Shown here: one piece after another, positions 1 to 5,717 of the stretch
Layout: the number at the start of each line of letters is the position of its first letter
Position numbering within the stretch: the stretch's first letter is position 1
Assembly: GCA_020217065.1 (NCBI GenBank)
Contig: JAIWOB010000061.1
Span: forward strand, 1-10,000
Reading direction: 5' to 3'
From: Chloroflexota bacterium
GTDB taxonomy: Bacteria; Chloroflexota; Anaerolineae; Anaerolineales; Villigracilaceae
DNA: 10,000 nucleotides
The notes under the pieces: model-generated
The model's database searches: none
What the model was told of the DNA's origin: nothing
Seen by the model: only the letters and a program-made list of their open reading frames with translations
Translations under genes and position numbers: made by a program

Positions 1-179
1 ACCCATTGACAGCCGACCTGTTCCGCCAGCGGCTTGACGCGGCGCTCCAGCGCTTGACCGGCGTAACTGAAGCCGAGGGTCGCTCCCTCGCGTTTGAACG
101 CTTGCGCGATTCCCCACGCAATGGATTTGTCGTTTGCCAGACCGAAAATCAGCGCGTTTTTGCCTTCCAGTAAACCCAT
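1..179 (-). CDS. fabI: Enoyl-[acyl-carrier-protein] reductase (NADH), N-terminal part
   Basis: This is the N-terminal 59 residues of a FabI-type enoyl-ACP reductase; the rest lies beyond the left edge. FabI catalyses the last, NADH-dependent reduction in each round of type II fatty-acid elongation in the cytoplasm. The visible part begins [14 protein letters not shown] and then shows the divergent-SDR nucleotide-binding pattern [13 protein letters not shown] (about residues 13-25), which is the FabI version of the Rossmann glycine motif. The catalytic Tyr and Lys are outside the window. The ATG at 179 is preceded by GGAGAA in good Shine-Dalgarno position. The mpg stop is 65 bases upstream on the same strand, so read-through transcription from mpg is likely; a palindromic repeat lies in that gap. 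Family assignment is firm. Whether it functions as FabI cannot be judged from the fragment. Confidence 0.9.
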   Translation of the reverse strand, partial: MGLLEGKNALIFGLANDKSIAWGIAQAFKREGATLGFSYAGQALERRVKPLAEQVGCQW

Positions 180-199
180 AAGTTTCTCCTCGTCTATGT

Positions 200-272
200 C
201 ATTGCGAGGGCGAAACCCAAAGCGCTCCCAAGATAAGGAGGAGACTACTTTGCCGTTTTGCGGCTCGCAATG
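200..272. repeat. Degenerate REP-like palindromic repeat at the mpg 3' end
   Basis: The arms CATTGCGAG (200-208) and CTCGCAATG (264-272) are a perfect 9-base inverted repeat. Inside them the two halves continue to resemble each other: GGCGAAACCC then AAAGC on the left, against CCGCAAAACGGC then AAAG on the reverse complement of the right. The centre holds an AAGGAGGAGA stretch. This layout matches the dispersed elements with ATTGCGAG...CTCGCAAT ends that I recall from many bacterial genomes; that comparison is from memory. The right half is translated: it encodes about the last nine residues of Mpg (AIASRKTAK) and its TAG stop. The left end stops a few bases short of the fabI ribosome-binding site. 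No second full copy occurs in this window. Confidence 0.65.
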
Positions 273-841
273 GCGGGAATGTCTTTCGCCAGAAACCGCC
301 AGGGTTTTGACAACCACGGCTCTGGCGTTTTATTTAAACCCACACGCGCAGATTTGGTCACGCTTTTTTCGGGAATGAATTCCCCCGCCTCAATCCACAA
401 CCCTGAAGTTGATTCCGTCAAATTGACGTTGTTCTCGCTTTTGGAGATTCCCATCGCCTGGGTCAACTTGCCCGGTCCCAGGGTGTCGCGCCCGCCGCGC
501 CGCGCCAGCATGACTTCGACCCCTTCCACCGGCTGTATCGCGCGGATTAACACCGCCGCGGGAAATCCTTCGCGTTCGGTGACGACGTTCAGCATCCAGT
601 GATTGCCGTAACTAAAATAGACGTAAGCGCGCCCCGCCGGTCCGTACATGGGGGCGGTGCGCCGAGTCAGCCCCGCTTTGGCGTGACAAGCCAGGTCTTC
701 CTCCCCGATGTAGGCTTCGGTTTCGACGATGACGCCCACGAGTTTTACGCCGTCCAAGATTCGCGCCAGCCGCGCGCCGAGCAACTCGCGGGCGACGGTC
801 AAGGTGGGACGGTTATAGAATGAATGCGGGAGTATCTTCAT
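245..841 (-). CDS. mpg: DNA-3-methyladenine glycosylase (AAG/MPG family)
   Basis: A 198-residue AAG/MPG-family glycosylase, close to the usual length of bacterial members. These enzymes start base-excision repair by flipping out and releasing alkylated purines such as 3-methyladenine. Recognisable blocks in order are ETEAY (residues 40-44, containing the catalytic Glu of the family, here probably E42), [18 protein letters not shown] (65-82), VLIRAIQP (97-104), [11 protein letters not shown] (122-132) and the terminal WRFL (181-184). I chose the ATG at 841, which gives MKILPHSFY. An in-frame TTG at 856 would add five residues, but neither has a clear Shine-Dalgarno sequence. The gene lies 17 bases after the epimerase stop and is probably co-transcribed with it. 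The residues after WRFL are unusual because they come from the palindromic repeat at 200-272, so the native tail has been replaced or extended. Confidence 0.93.
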   Translation of the reverse strand: MKILPHSFYNRPTLTVARELLGARLARILDGVKLVGVIVETEAYIGEEDLACHAKAGLTRRTAPMYGPAGRAYVYFSYGNHWMLNVVTEREGFPAAVLIRAIQPVEGVEVMLARRGGRDTLGPGKLTQAMGISKSENNVNLTESTSGLWIEAGEFIPEKSVTKSARVGLNKTPEPWLSKPWRFLAKDIPAIASRKTAK

Positions 842-858
842 CGGTTCGACGTTCAACG

Positions 859-1782
859 TTACTTGAAGCGGGAATCGCGTTGCAGCGTGAGACGCAGCCC
901 TTCTTCCAATTTTATCGAAGGAGTAAACCGCAGTTTTTCTTTCGCCAGATTCAAATCCGCTTTCATGCGCGAGACGCCGCCGGAGGTTTGAGCGTTGTAA
1001 ACCACGTTGGCGTTGCTTTGCGTAACGTCCAGCACGGCGCGGATTAATTCCTTGACCGAAGTCTCCACGCCGGAGCCGACATTGATAACCAAGCCGTTGA
1101 TGTTCGGCGCGGTCGCCGCGGCGACCATGGCGCTGACCACATCGTCCACATATACGTAATCGCGCGTTTGGTTGCCGTCGCCGTGCGCGACCAAAGTTCC
1201 GCCGCGCAGGGCTTGACGAAGGTAATGCGGCACGACAGGCGGGTGGGAAGGAGGCAGATTCTGCCCTGGTCCGTAGGCGTTAAAAATCCGCAGGCTGACG
1301 GTTTCAATGTCCCACAATCCGCCTATGGTGCGGACGTAATATTCCGCTGCAAGTTTTGAAACGGCATACGGCGAGCGCGGATTTGGCGTGGCGGATTCTT
1401 TGAGGGTTGCGTCTCCCAAGTCTCCATACACCGCTCCAGACGAAGCCAGCACAACGCGCTTGACCCCTACGTCGCGGATGGCTTCCATCAAAGCCACTGT
1501 GCCGCCCACGTTAACGGCGTTGTAATCTCGCGGATACAAAATCGACTCCTGAACGGAGACCCGCGCCGCGAGATGATAGACTACGTCCACGCCTTGAAGC
1601 AAAGTCCACAATTTGGGGCGGTCGTTGACGTCGCCGCGCGTAAAATGGACATCTGGGGCAAGCGCCTGAGGGTCGCCGGTCGAAAGGTCGTCCAGTCCGC
1701 GAACTTGATGCCCTTCGCGGGCGAGCCGGTTGGCAAGGGAAGAGCCGAGGAATCCCGCGGCTCCCGTGATGAGAAAATTCAT
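859..1782 (-). CDS. NAD-dependent epimerase/dehydratase (UDP-glucose 4-epimerase-like)
   Basis: A 307-residue extended-SDR nucleotide-sugar epimerase or dehydratase, a cytoplasmic enzyme acting on UDP- or other NDP-sugars for polysaccharide or glycolipid synthesis. The N-terminal Rossmann motif TGAAGFLG is at residues 6-13, with the NAD-ribose Asp in LDDLSTG (D31/D32). HLAA follows at 70-73, SSGAVYG at 114-120 and the catalytic Y139-x3-K143 pair in SPYAVSK. RIFNAYGPGQ (165-174) and TRDYVYVDDVV (206-216) are typical of the GalE-like branch. Substrate cannot be read from sequence; UDP-glucose 4-epimerase and UDP-glucuronate epimerase/decarboxylase relatives are all possible. The ATG at 1782 has a TATAAT box ending seven bases upstream and no useful Shine-Dalgarno sequence, suggesting a leaderless message. 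It heads the block epimerase-mpg-fabI. Confidence 0.9.
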   Translation of the reverse strand: MNFLITGAAGFLGSSLANRLAREGHQVRGLDDLSTGDPQALAPDVHFTRGDVNDRPKLWTLLQGVDVVYHLAARVSVQESILYPRDYNAVNVGGTVALMEAIRDVGVKRVVLASSGAVYGDLGDATLKESATPNPRSPYAVSKLAAEYYVRTIGGLWDIETVSLRIFNAYGPGQNLPPSHPPVVPHYLRQALRGGTLVAHGDGNQTRDYVYVDDVVSAMVAAATAPNINGLVINVGSGVETSVKELIRAVLDVTQSNANVVYNAQTSGGVSRMKADLNLAKEKLRFTPSIKLEEGLRLTLQRDSRFK

Positions 1783-1788
1783 GCCTGT

Positions 1789-1794
1789 ATTATA
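1789..1794 (-). promoter_or_regulatory. -10 box of a probable leaderless promoter for the epimerase gene
   Basis: On the minus strand a perfect TATAAT is followed by six bases (ACAGGC) and then the ATG at 1782, so the expected transcription start is the A of the start codon. No convincing -35 box is seen: the correct distance falls in the terminator stem of the preceding gene. Confidence 0.45.
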
Positions 1795-1804
1795 AGCGGG
1801 GAAT

Positions 1805-1833
1805 ATGAAAAACCGCCTCGGATGAGACGGTTT
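1805..1833 (-). terminator. Rho-independent terminator of the permuted-papain gene
   Basis: On the minus strand a 10-base-pair stem (AAACCGTCTC with GAGGCGGTTT, loop ATCC) runs straight into a T tract. The fourth pair from the loop is a G-U wobble in minus-strand RNA but would be an A-C mismatch in plus-strand RNA, so the element favours leftward transcription. It starts nine bases past the stop of the gene at 1842. Confidence 0.85.
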
Positions 1834-1865
1834 CCCATTCCCTATTCACTTTTAACTTCTCTTTT
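1831..1865. repeat. Heptad repeat tract forming the tail of the permuted-papain gene
   Basis: Read on the plus strand, five consecutive 7-base units are related: TTTCCCA, TTCCCTA, TTCACTT, TTAACTT, CTCTTTT. On the minus strand these give GAA-containing heptads (for example AGTGAAT, AGGGAAT). They encode the end of the protein (REVKSE) and its stop, and run into the terminator stem. Confidence 0.5.
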
Positions 1866-2432
1866 CGCCCGTCTATGCATACACCCGCCCCAAATCTCCT
1901 GCGGATAAACGATGTTATTTGTTCCGGGTAGTTGCTCCATCGCCAGACCCGTGTTCAGGTTGACTCCGACTTGCTGATAGGCTTTGTAAATCAATTGACT
2001 GCAATAGAACGCCTTTTCGGTTTCGGCGTCGAGAAAATTTAGATTATACGGTTTGCCGACCTGCGCCAGGCAATACTCCGCCACCGTAGTACGGATGTGG
2101 AATTCCTCTTCCTCTGAGTAGCCCTGACCGTCAAGCGGAGAGGCGACGCCGTAGAAGGTGTCGAAGAGCAGACCGCGTTCCCGCGCCATGCGTTCCGTGT
2201 CCCAAGCAGAGTTGGGCATTTCAAACGTGATGACGCCCCGCGACCCCGCCTCGACGCATCGTCCACTGGGACCGACGTACATGACAACATGGTCCACGTC
2301 GCCGGGAACGAGCCGTCCCACCAGACGCCAAAACTCCCCCGGCAAGATATCGGGTTTGCCGTTGGTCGTGCAAATGACGTCGCCGGTTTGGACTACCAGC
2401 CCTTCGATTTCAAAGGTGTGAATAGCGTTCAT
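1842..2432 (-). CDS. YiiX/NlpC-like permuted papain-fold protein
   Basis: A 196-residue protein resembling the YiiX/YebB-like (DUF830) branch of the NlpC/P60 superfamily, where the catalytic residues appear in permuted order. The likely triad is H48 in DHVVMYVG, E61 in RCVEAG and C144 in FYCSQLIYKAY. These folds are amidases, peptidases or acyltransferases; the substrate is unknown here. There is no signal peptide or membrane segment, so a cytoplasmic protein is expected. I start it at ATG 2432: the upstream ATG at 2441 overlaps the TATAAT box and the TTG at 2477 lies upstream of the promoter. The gene has its own promoter and terminator and so stands alone between the helicase and epimerase units. 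Its C-terminal tail (REVKSE) comes from a heptad repeat tract and may not be part of the fold. Confidence 0.75.
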   Translation of the reverse strand: MNAIHTFEIEGLVVQTGDVICTTNGKPDILPGEFWRLVGRLVPGDVDHVVMYVGPSGRCVEAGSRGVITFEMPNSAWDTERMARERGLLFDTFYGVASPLDGQGYSEEEEFHIRTTVAEYCLAQVGKPYNLNFLDAETEKAFYCSQLIYKAYQQVGVNLNTGLAMEQLPGTNNIVYPQEIWGGCMHRRAKREVKSE

Positions 2433-2439
2433 CGTATTC

Positions 2440-2470
2440 ATTATACGGGAAACGGCGCAAGGCGTTTCAA
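2440..2470 (-). promoter_or_regulatory. Promoter of the permuted-papain gene, probably leaderless
   Basis: On the minus strand TTGAAA (2465-2470) is followed after 19 bases by a perfect TATAAT (2440-2445). The expected start point is at 2432-2433, at the ATG of the gene, with no room for a ribosome-binding site. The spacer is longer than the usual 16-18 bases. The promoter lies immediately past the helicase terminator. Confidence 0.55.
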
Positions 2471-2475
2471 ACGAC

Positions 2476-2500
2476 AAAAACCCGCTTCGCGTGAGACGGG
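2476..2500 (-). terminator. Rho-independent terminator of the DEAD-box helicase
   Basis: On the minus strand CCCGTCTC and GAAGCGGG pair around an ACGC loop (one G-U wobble, one C-A mismatch) and run into TTTTT. It lies about 37 bases past the helicase stop. A second small hairpin (GGGCG-CTG-CGCCC, 2498-2510) shares an arm with it. The element closely resembles the terminator at 1805-1833. Confidence 0.75.
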
Positions 2501-2537
2501 CGCTGCGCCCACTAAGCCCCGCAAATTGATTGCCAGC

Positions 2538-3803
2538 TTACTTCTTTCTCGGCGCCAGCCGATTCTTCGAATAACTTGTCATGGTTGAAGGCTTTGGCGG
2601 ACGTTGACCCTCTCTCGGCGCGTCCCTGCCTCTCGAACCAGGAGCAGGCTTCCCCTTTGAGGACGGCGTGGGCGGGGCGGGGACAAGGTAATTGAATCCC
2701 TCCAAAGTCTCGCGCTTGATGGGCTGCCCCATGATTCGTTCCAGAGTCCGAATCATGTCGTTGTCGTCGGGCGTGACCAGCGTGAAAGCGTCGCCTGTGC
2801 GCTGGGCGCGACCCGTGCGACCGATGCGATGGATGTAGGCGTCGGCGGTGTCGGGCATATCGTAGTTGATGACGTGCGAAATGCTTTCCACGTCCAACCC
2901 GCGCGCGGCGATGTCGGTGGCGACCATGATGTCGTGATGCCCGCTCTTGAAGCCCTTGAGCGCCGATTGGCGCTGTCCTTGCGAACGGTCGCCGTGCAGG
3001 CTGGTGACTTTGAAGCCAGCGCGGTGGATTTGCTGCGCCACTTTTTGAGCGCGATATTTTGTCCGCGTGAAGACCAGCACGGAGTTCGTGTCGGTGCGTT
3101 TGAGCAGTTCGATAAGCAGTGCCGACTTCAAATGCGGCGGCACGGGATACAGCGCGTGAGTCACCGTGTGGGCGGGACGGCTGATTCCCATCGCAATCTT
3201 TTGCGGCTGTTTCAACGCCTGTTGCGCGAGCAGTTCCACATCGGGCGGGAAGGTCGCCGAGAACATCATCGTCTGGCGTTTCTCTGGCACGGCTTTGACG
3301 ATGCGCCGCACATCGGGCAAAAAACCCATGTCGAACATGCGGTCGGCTTCGTCGAGTACGAGGATTTCGATGTTCGCCATCTTGGCGTGTCCCTGCGCGA
3401 TGAGGTCGAGCAGGCGTCCGGGGCAGGCGACGAGAATCTCCGCGCCGTTTCGCAGCGCCTGAATTTGGGGATTCGCCCCCACGCCCCCATAGATGGTTGC
3501 GCTCTTTAATTTGGTTCCAACCGACAGTTCTTTGATGACGTCGTTGATTTGTTCCGCCAGTTCGCGGGTCGGCGTGACGATGAGCGCGCGGGCGACGTTT
3601 CGCGGTCCGCTGAGGAGTTTATTCAAAATGGGGAGGACGAAGGCTGCCGTCTTGCCTGTGCCTGTCTGCGCCGTGCCGATGATGTCGCGCCCGCGCAGGG
3701 CGGCGGGGATGGCGGCTTCCTGAATGGGTGTGGCGGCGTCATAGCCCGCCTTTTTGATTCCCGCCATCAGGCGGGAATCGAGATTAAATTGTTCGAAGTT
3801 CAA
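2538..3803 (-). CDS. DEAD-box ATP-dependent RNA helicase (RhlE-like)
   Basis: A 421-residue DEAD-box helicase that unwinds short RNA duplexes with ATP, typically in ribosome assembly, mRNA decay or cold adaptation. All core motifs are present: Q motif ending TPIQ (Q28), AQTGTGKT (45-52), PTRELA (78-83), GG (106-107), DEAD (151-154), SAT (182-184), VFTRTK (244-249), ATDIAARGLD (295-304) and HRIGRTGR (325-332). Motif Ib reads CPGR instead of the usual TPGR. The C-terminal tail from about residue 375 is rich in Pro, Lys, Arg and Gly with no fold, as in RhlE-type proteins that bind RNA non-specifically. The start is TTG at 3803, giving LNFEQFNLD, with AGGAA four bases upstream. Extending upstream to 3887 would run into the -35 box. 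Monocistronic, with its own promoters and terminator. Confidence 0.94.
   Translation of the reverse strand: MNFEQFNLDSRLMAGIKKAGYDAATPIQEAAIPAALRGRDIIGTAQTGTGKTAAFVLPILNKLLSGPRNVARALIVTPTRELAEQINDVIKELSVGTKLKSATIYGGVGANPQIQALRNGAEILVACPGRLLDLIAQGHAKMANIEILVLDEADRMFDMGFLPDVRRIVKAVPEKRQTMMFSATFPPDVELLAQQALKQPQKIAMGISRPAHTVTHALYPVPPHLKSALLIELLKRTDTNSVLVFTRTKYRAQKVAQQIHRAGFKVTSLHGDRSQGQRQSALKGFKSGHHDIMVATDIAARGLDVESISHVINYDMPDTADAYIHRIGRTGRAQRTGDAFTLVTPDDNDMIRTLERIMGQPIKRETLEGFNYLVPAPPTPSSKGKPAPGSRGRDAPREGQRPPKPSTMTSYSKNRLAPRKK
3756..3779 (-). promoter_or_regulatory. Perfect hairpin in the helicase mRNA just after the start codon
   Basis: GATTCCCGCC (3756-3765) and GGCGGGAATC (3770-3779) form a perfect 10-base-pair stem with an ATCA loop, beginning 24 bases after the first base of the TTG start (codons 9-16). 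It is not followed by a T tract on the coding strand, so it is not a terminator. It could slow or gate early translation; that role is inference. Confidence 0.5.
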
Positions 3804-3858
3804 AATATTCCTGTTCTTCAGAAGTCTAACCAGTTGGGGGAAAACAACGCGGACTGCT

Positions 3859-3887
3859 GATATAAATTGAGCCGGCGGATTTGTCAA
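3859..3887 (-). promoter_or_regulatory. Helicase promoter P1
   Basis: On the minus strand a perfect TTGACA (3882-3887) and TATATC (3859-3864) are separated by exactly 17 bases. The expected start near 3852 gives a leader of about 50 bases containing the AGGAA ribosome-binding site of the TTG start at 3803. Confidence 0.65.
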
Positions 3888-3914
3888 TCAGAGACTCGAT
3901 AATTTGATGCGGGG

Positions 3915-3923
3915 ATTATAGCA
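3915..3923 (-). promoter_or_regulatory. Helicase promoter P2 (extended -10)
   Basis: On the minus strand TGCTATAAT is a perfect extended -10 element (TGnTATAAT), which does not need a strong -35. It lies just after the stop codon of the last operon gene (3931) and would add about 55 bases to the helicase leader relative to P1. Confidence 0.5.
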
Positions 3924-3930
3924 TATCGTG

Positions 3931-4827
3931 TCACGCCAGAAACAACACCGCCACGCCGAGGATTGCCAGTACGGTCCCCGCCACGCCCTGCCAGCCGACT
4001 TTTTCTTTGAAAACGAAATAACTGATGGGCAGGACGATTACAGGGGGGAGCGCCATTAACGTGCTGGCGACGCCGATTTCGGCGTGTTGCACCGCCAGCA
4101 GGGACGCGGACACGCCAAGTAAAGGTCCAACGACGGCGCCAATTGCAATCAATTGCAGGGCTTTGGGCTGCCCGCGAATCGCTTGTAGGGTCGCTCCTGC
4201 CTGACCTTCCGCCGCCGCCCAAAGCCAGATGAAAACCGCCGCAGCGGACATGCGGATGGCGTTTGCCTGAAATGGGGAGAAGTTTCCCGTCATCCCCTGC
4301 TTTGATAGGACAAGCCCGACAGCCTGTCCCAACCCAGCCATGACGCCGAAAAAGACGCCGCGCCGCGTATGTCCGTGAGGCGTGTCGGCAGGCTCTTCGT
4401 GCGAAGTCACCACCCAGCCAATGCCAGCCAAGGCGAGAACAATGCCCGCGATTTGCGGCAGGGATAACGTCTCCCCGAAAAATATCCAGGCAATCATTGA
4501 GCCGAAGATGGGAGCGAGAGCCAGCAGCAGGCTGCCCAGCCGCGCTCCCACGGAAACGTAGGATTGAAATAAAAACGCGTCGCCCAGCGCCAGTCCGATG
4601 ACGCCCGAAAGCCCCAGCCAAAACCAACGCGAGGAGTCTGCGGAAAAGGGAAGCGGCTCGCCGAAAAGAACGAGGTTCAAGATGATGAGATAAACCAGCG
4701 CAAGAACAAGGCGGACGCGATTCGTAACCTGCGAGCCAATCATTTGACTCGCCTTCGAAAAAATAATCGCCGTAATCGCAAAGAAGAACGATGTCGCCAA
4801 GCCAGCGATTTCGCCGACGAGATTCAT
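3931..4827 (-). CDS. EamA-family (DMT superfamily) transporter, last gene of operon
   Basis: A 298-residue inner-membrane protein with two EamA repeats and about ten hydrophobic helices, the normal size for the drug/metabolite transporter superfamily. Repeat ends are recognisable as LLALAPIFGSMIAWIFFGE (about 100-118) and LMALPPVIVLPISYFVFKEK near residues 257-276, each with the acidic residue that closes these helices. Members export amino acids, nucleobases, sugars or other metabolites; the substrate cannot be read. The central linker (about 142-155) is polar and His-rich (SHEEPADTPHGHTRR). The ATG overlaps the stop of the preceding transporter gene by four bases, with AGGA about nine bases upstream, so translation is probably coupled. 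No clear terminator follows within the 100 bases after its stop. Confidence 0.9.
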   Translation of the reverse strand: MNLVGEIAGLATSFFFAITAIIFSKASQMIGSQVTNRVRLVLALVYLIILNLVLFGEPLPFSADSSRWFWLGLSGVIGLALGDAFLFQSYVSVGARLGSLLLALAPIFGSMIAWIFFGETLSLPQIAGIVLALAGIGWVVTSHEEPADTPHGHTRRGVFFGVMAGLGQAVGLVLSKQGMTGNFSPFQANAIRMSAAAVFIWLWAAAEGQAGATLQAIRGQPKALQLIAIGAVVGPLLGVSASLLAVQHAEIGVASTLMALPPVIVLPISYFVFKEKVGWQGVAGTVLAILGVAVLFLA

Positions 4828-5717
4828 GATTCTGTTTTCCTATTCGCGATTTCCTTTTCGCCGCTTGCCAATTCCGACCTTGTCAGTATGATGACCGCCG
4901 CCAGAATCAGCCCGCCGCCGAGCAGGGTAATGAAAGTCAGCCTTTCTCCGAAAAGCCATGCGGCGAGCAGCACCGTCACCACAGGCTCCAGAGTGGATAG
5001 CATTGCCGCGTTGGTCGGACCGATAATTTTTATTCCAGCAAGAAAGGCGGTAATGGCGATGATGGTTGAGAAAACAACCATCCCCAGCATGGCGAGCCAT
5101 CCGGTAGCGCTCTGCGGAAGATGGACGCCGTTGGCGAAGGTCAGAATCCCATAGACCGCGCCTGCCGACATGAAAACCACCGCCGAAGATTGAAACGCCG
5201 TGACGTGTTTCATCACATTTGCGCCGACGACGATGTAGACTGAATATACGAGCGCGGCGGCGATAATCATCGCCGCGCCGAGGAGTTGTCCGCCATCGGG
5301 GTCAACGGTCAGCCCTGCGCCGACAATCGAGAGAGCCAGCGCCGTAACTTTTACTGCGGTTACTTTCTCTCGCAGAAAGATGACCGAAAGGATGAAGACA
5401 AACATCGGGTAGAGATACAAGAGCAGGGCAATCAACCCGACGGAGGCGTATTTGATGGAGGTTAGATACAGGAAGGATTGACCGACGTATCCAATCGCGC
5501 CCATGCCAATCAGTTGGGCGAGAATCCGTCCGCGCGGAAAACGCTCCTTGCGGAGAATCAGGACGGTCATCATGAAAGCGGCAGAAACGCCGAAGCGGAT
5601 GAAGAGGGCGGTGAAGATGTCCATCCCGTCGCCGTAGACGTATCGCCCAAAGATGCCAAGGGTCCCGAAAGAAGCGGCGGAGATGGCGACAAGCAGGATG
5701 CCGATGAGTTTTTTCAT
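4824..5717 (-). CDS. EamA-family (DMT superfamily) transporter
   Basis: A 297-residue ten-helix EamA transporter of the inner membrane, in two tandem five-helix repeats. Diagnostic repeat ends are LLLYLYPMFVFILSVIFLRE (about 97-116) and STLEPVVTVLLAAWLFGE near residues 241-258. It has the GTLGIFGRY start region typical of DMT exporters. It begins inside the stop codon of the glycosyltransferase gene (4-base overlap) without its own Shine-Dalgarno sequence, which argues for translational coupling and a linked role, perhaps export of the product. It is clearly diverged from the neighbouring EamA protein and not a recent duplicate. Its charged C-terminal tail (SGEKEIANRKTES) is encoded by a heptad repeat tract. 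Confidence 0.92.
   Translation of the reverse strand: MKKLIGILLVAISAASFGTLGIFGRYVYGDGMDIFTALFIRFGVSAAFMMTVLILRKERFPRGRILAQLIGMGAIGYVGQSFLYLTSIKYASVGLIALLLYLYPMFVFILSVIFLREKVTAVKVTALALSIVGAGLTVDPDGGQLLGAAMIIAAALVYSVYIVVGANVMKHVTAFQSSAVVFMSAGAVYGILTFANGVHLPQSATGWLAMLGMVVFSTIIAITAFLAGIKIIGPTNAAMLSTLEPVVTVLLAAWLFGERLTFITLLGGGLILAAVIILTRSELASGEKEIANRKTES
4828..4862. repeat. Heptad repeat tract in the tail of the first EamA gene
   Basis: On the plus strand, successive 7-base units are GATTCTG, TTTTCCT, ATTCGCG, ATTTCCT and TTTCGCC; on the minus strand these give GGCGAAA, AGGAAAT, CGCGAAT, AGGAAAA. The tract encodes the hydrophilic C-terminus after the last membrane helix. The repeat is degenerate, so chance is possible for this single tract. 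Confidence 0.4.

Noticed and set aside
842-856. TTG start at 856 for mpg
   Set aside because: It adds five residues not typical of the family and has no better ribosome-binding site than the ATG at 841.
2829-3509. 226-residue plus-strand open frame opposite the helicase
   Set aside because: Antisense shadow of a gene with all DEAD-box motifs; His-, Arg- and Val-rich with no family resemblance.
3804-3887. Upstream 28-residue extension of the helicase
   Set aside because: It would begin at the -35 hexamer of promoter P1 and bypass the well-placed AGGAA before the TTG at 3803.
4139-4158. Direct repeat CAATTGCA-AT-CAATTGCA in the last EamA gene
   Set aside because: Short, inside coding sequence and explained by the Leu-Gln-Leu-Ile-Ala-Ile codons; no further copies.
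3884-4627. 247-residue minus-strand open frame over the last EamA gene
   Set aside because: Shadow of the transporter frame: very Arg-rich, no hydrophobic segments, while the other frame gives ten helices and EamA motifs.
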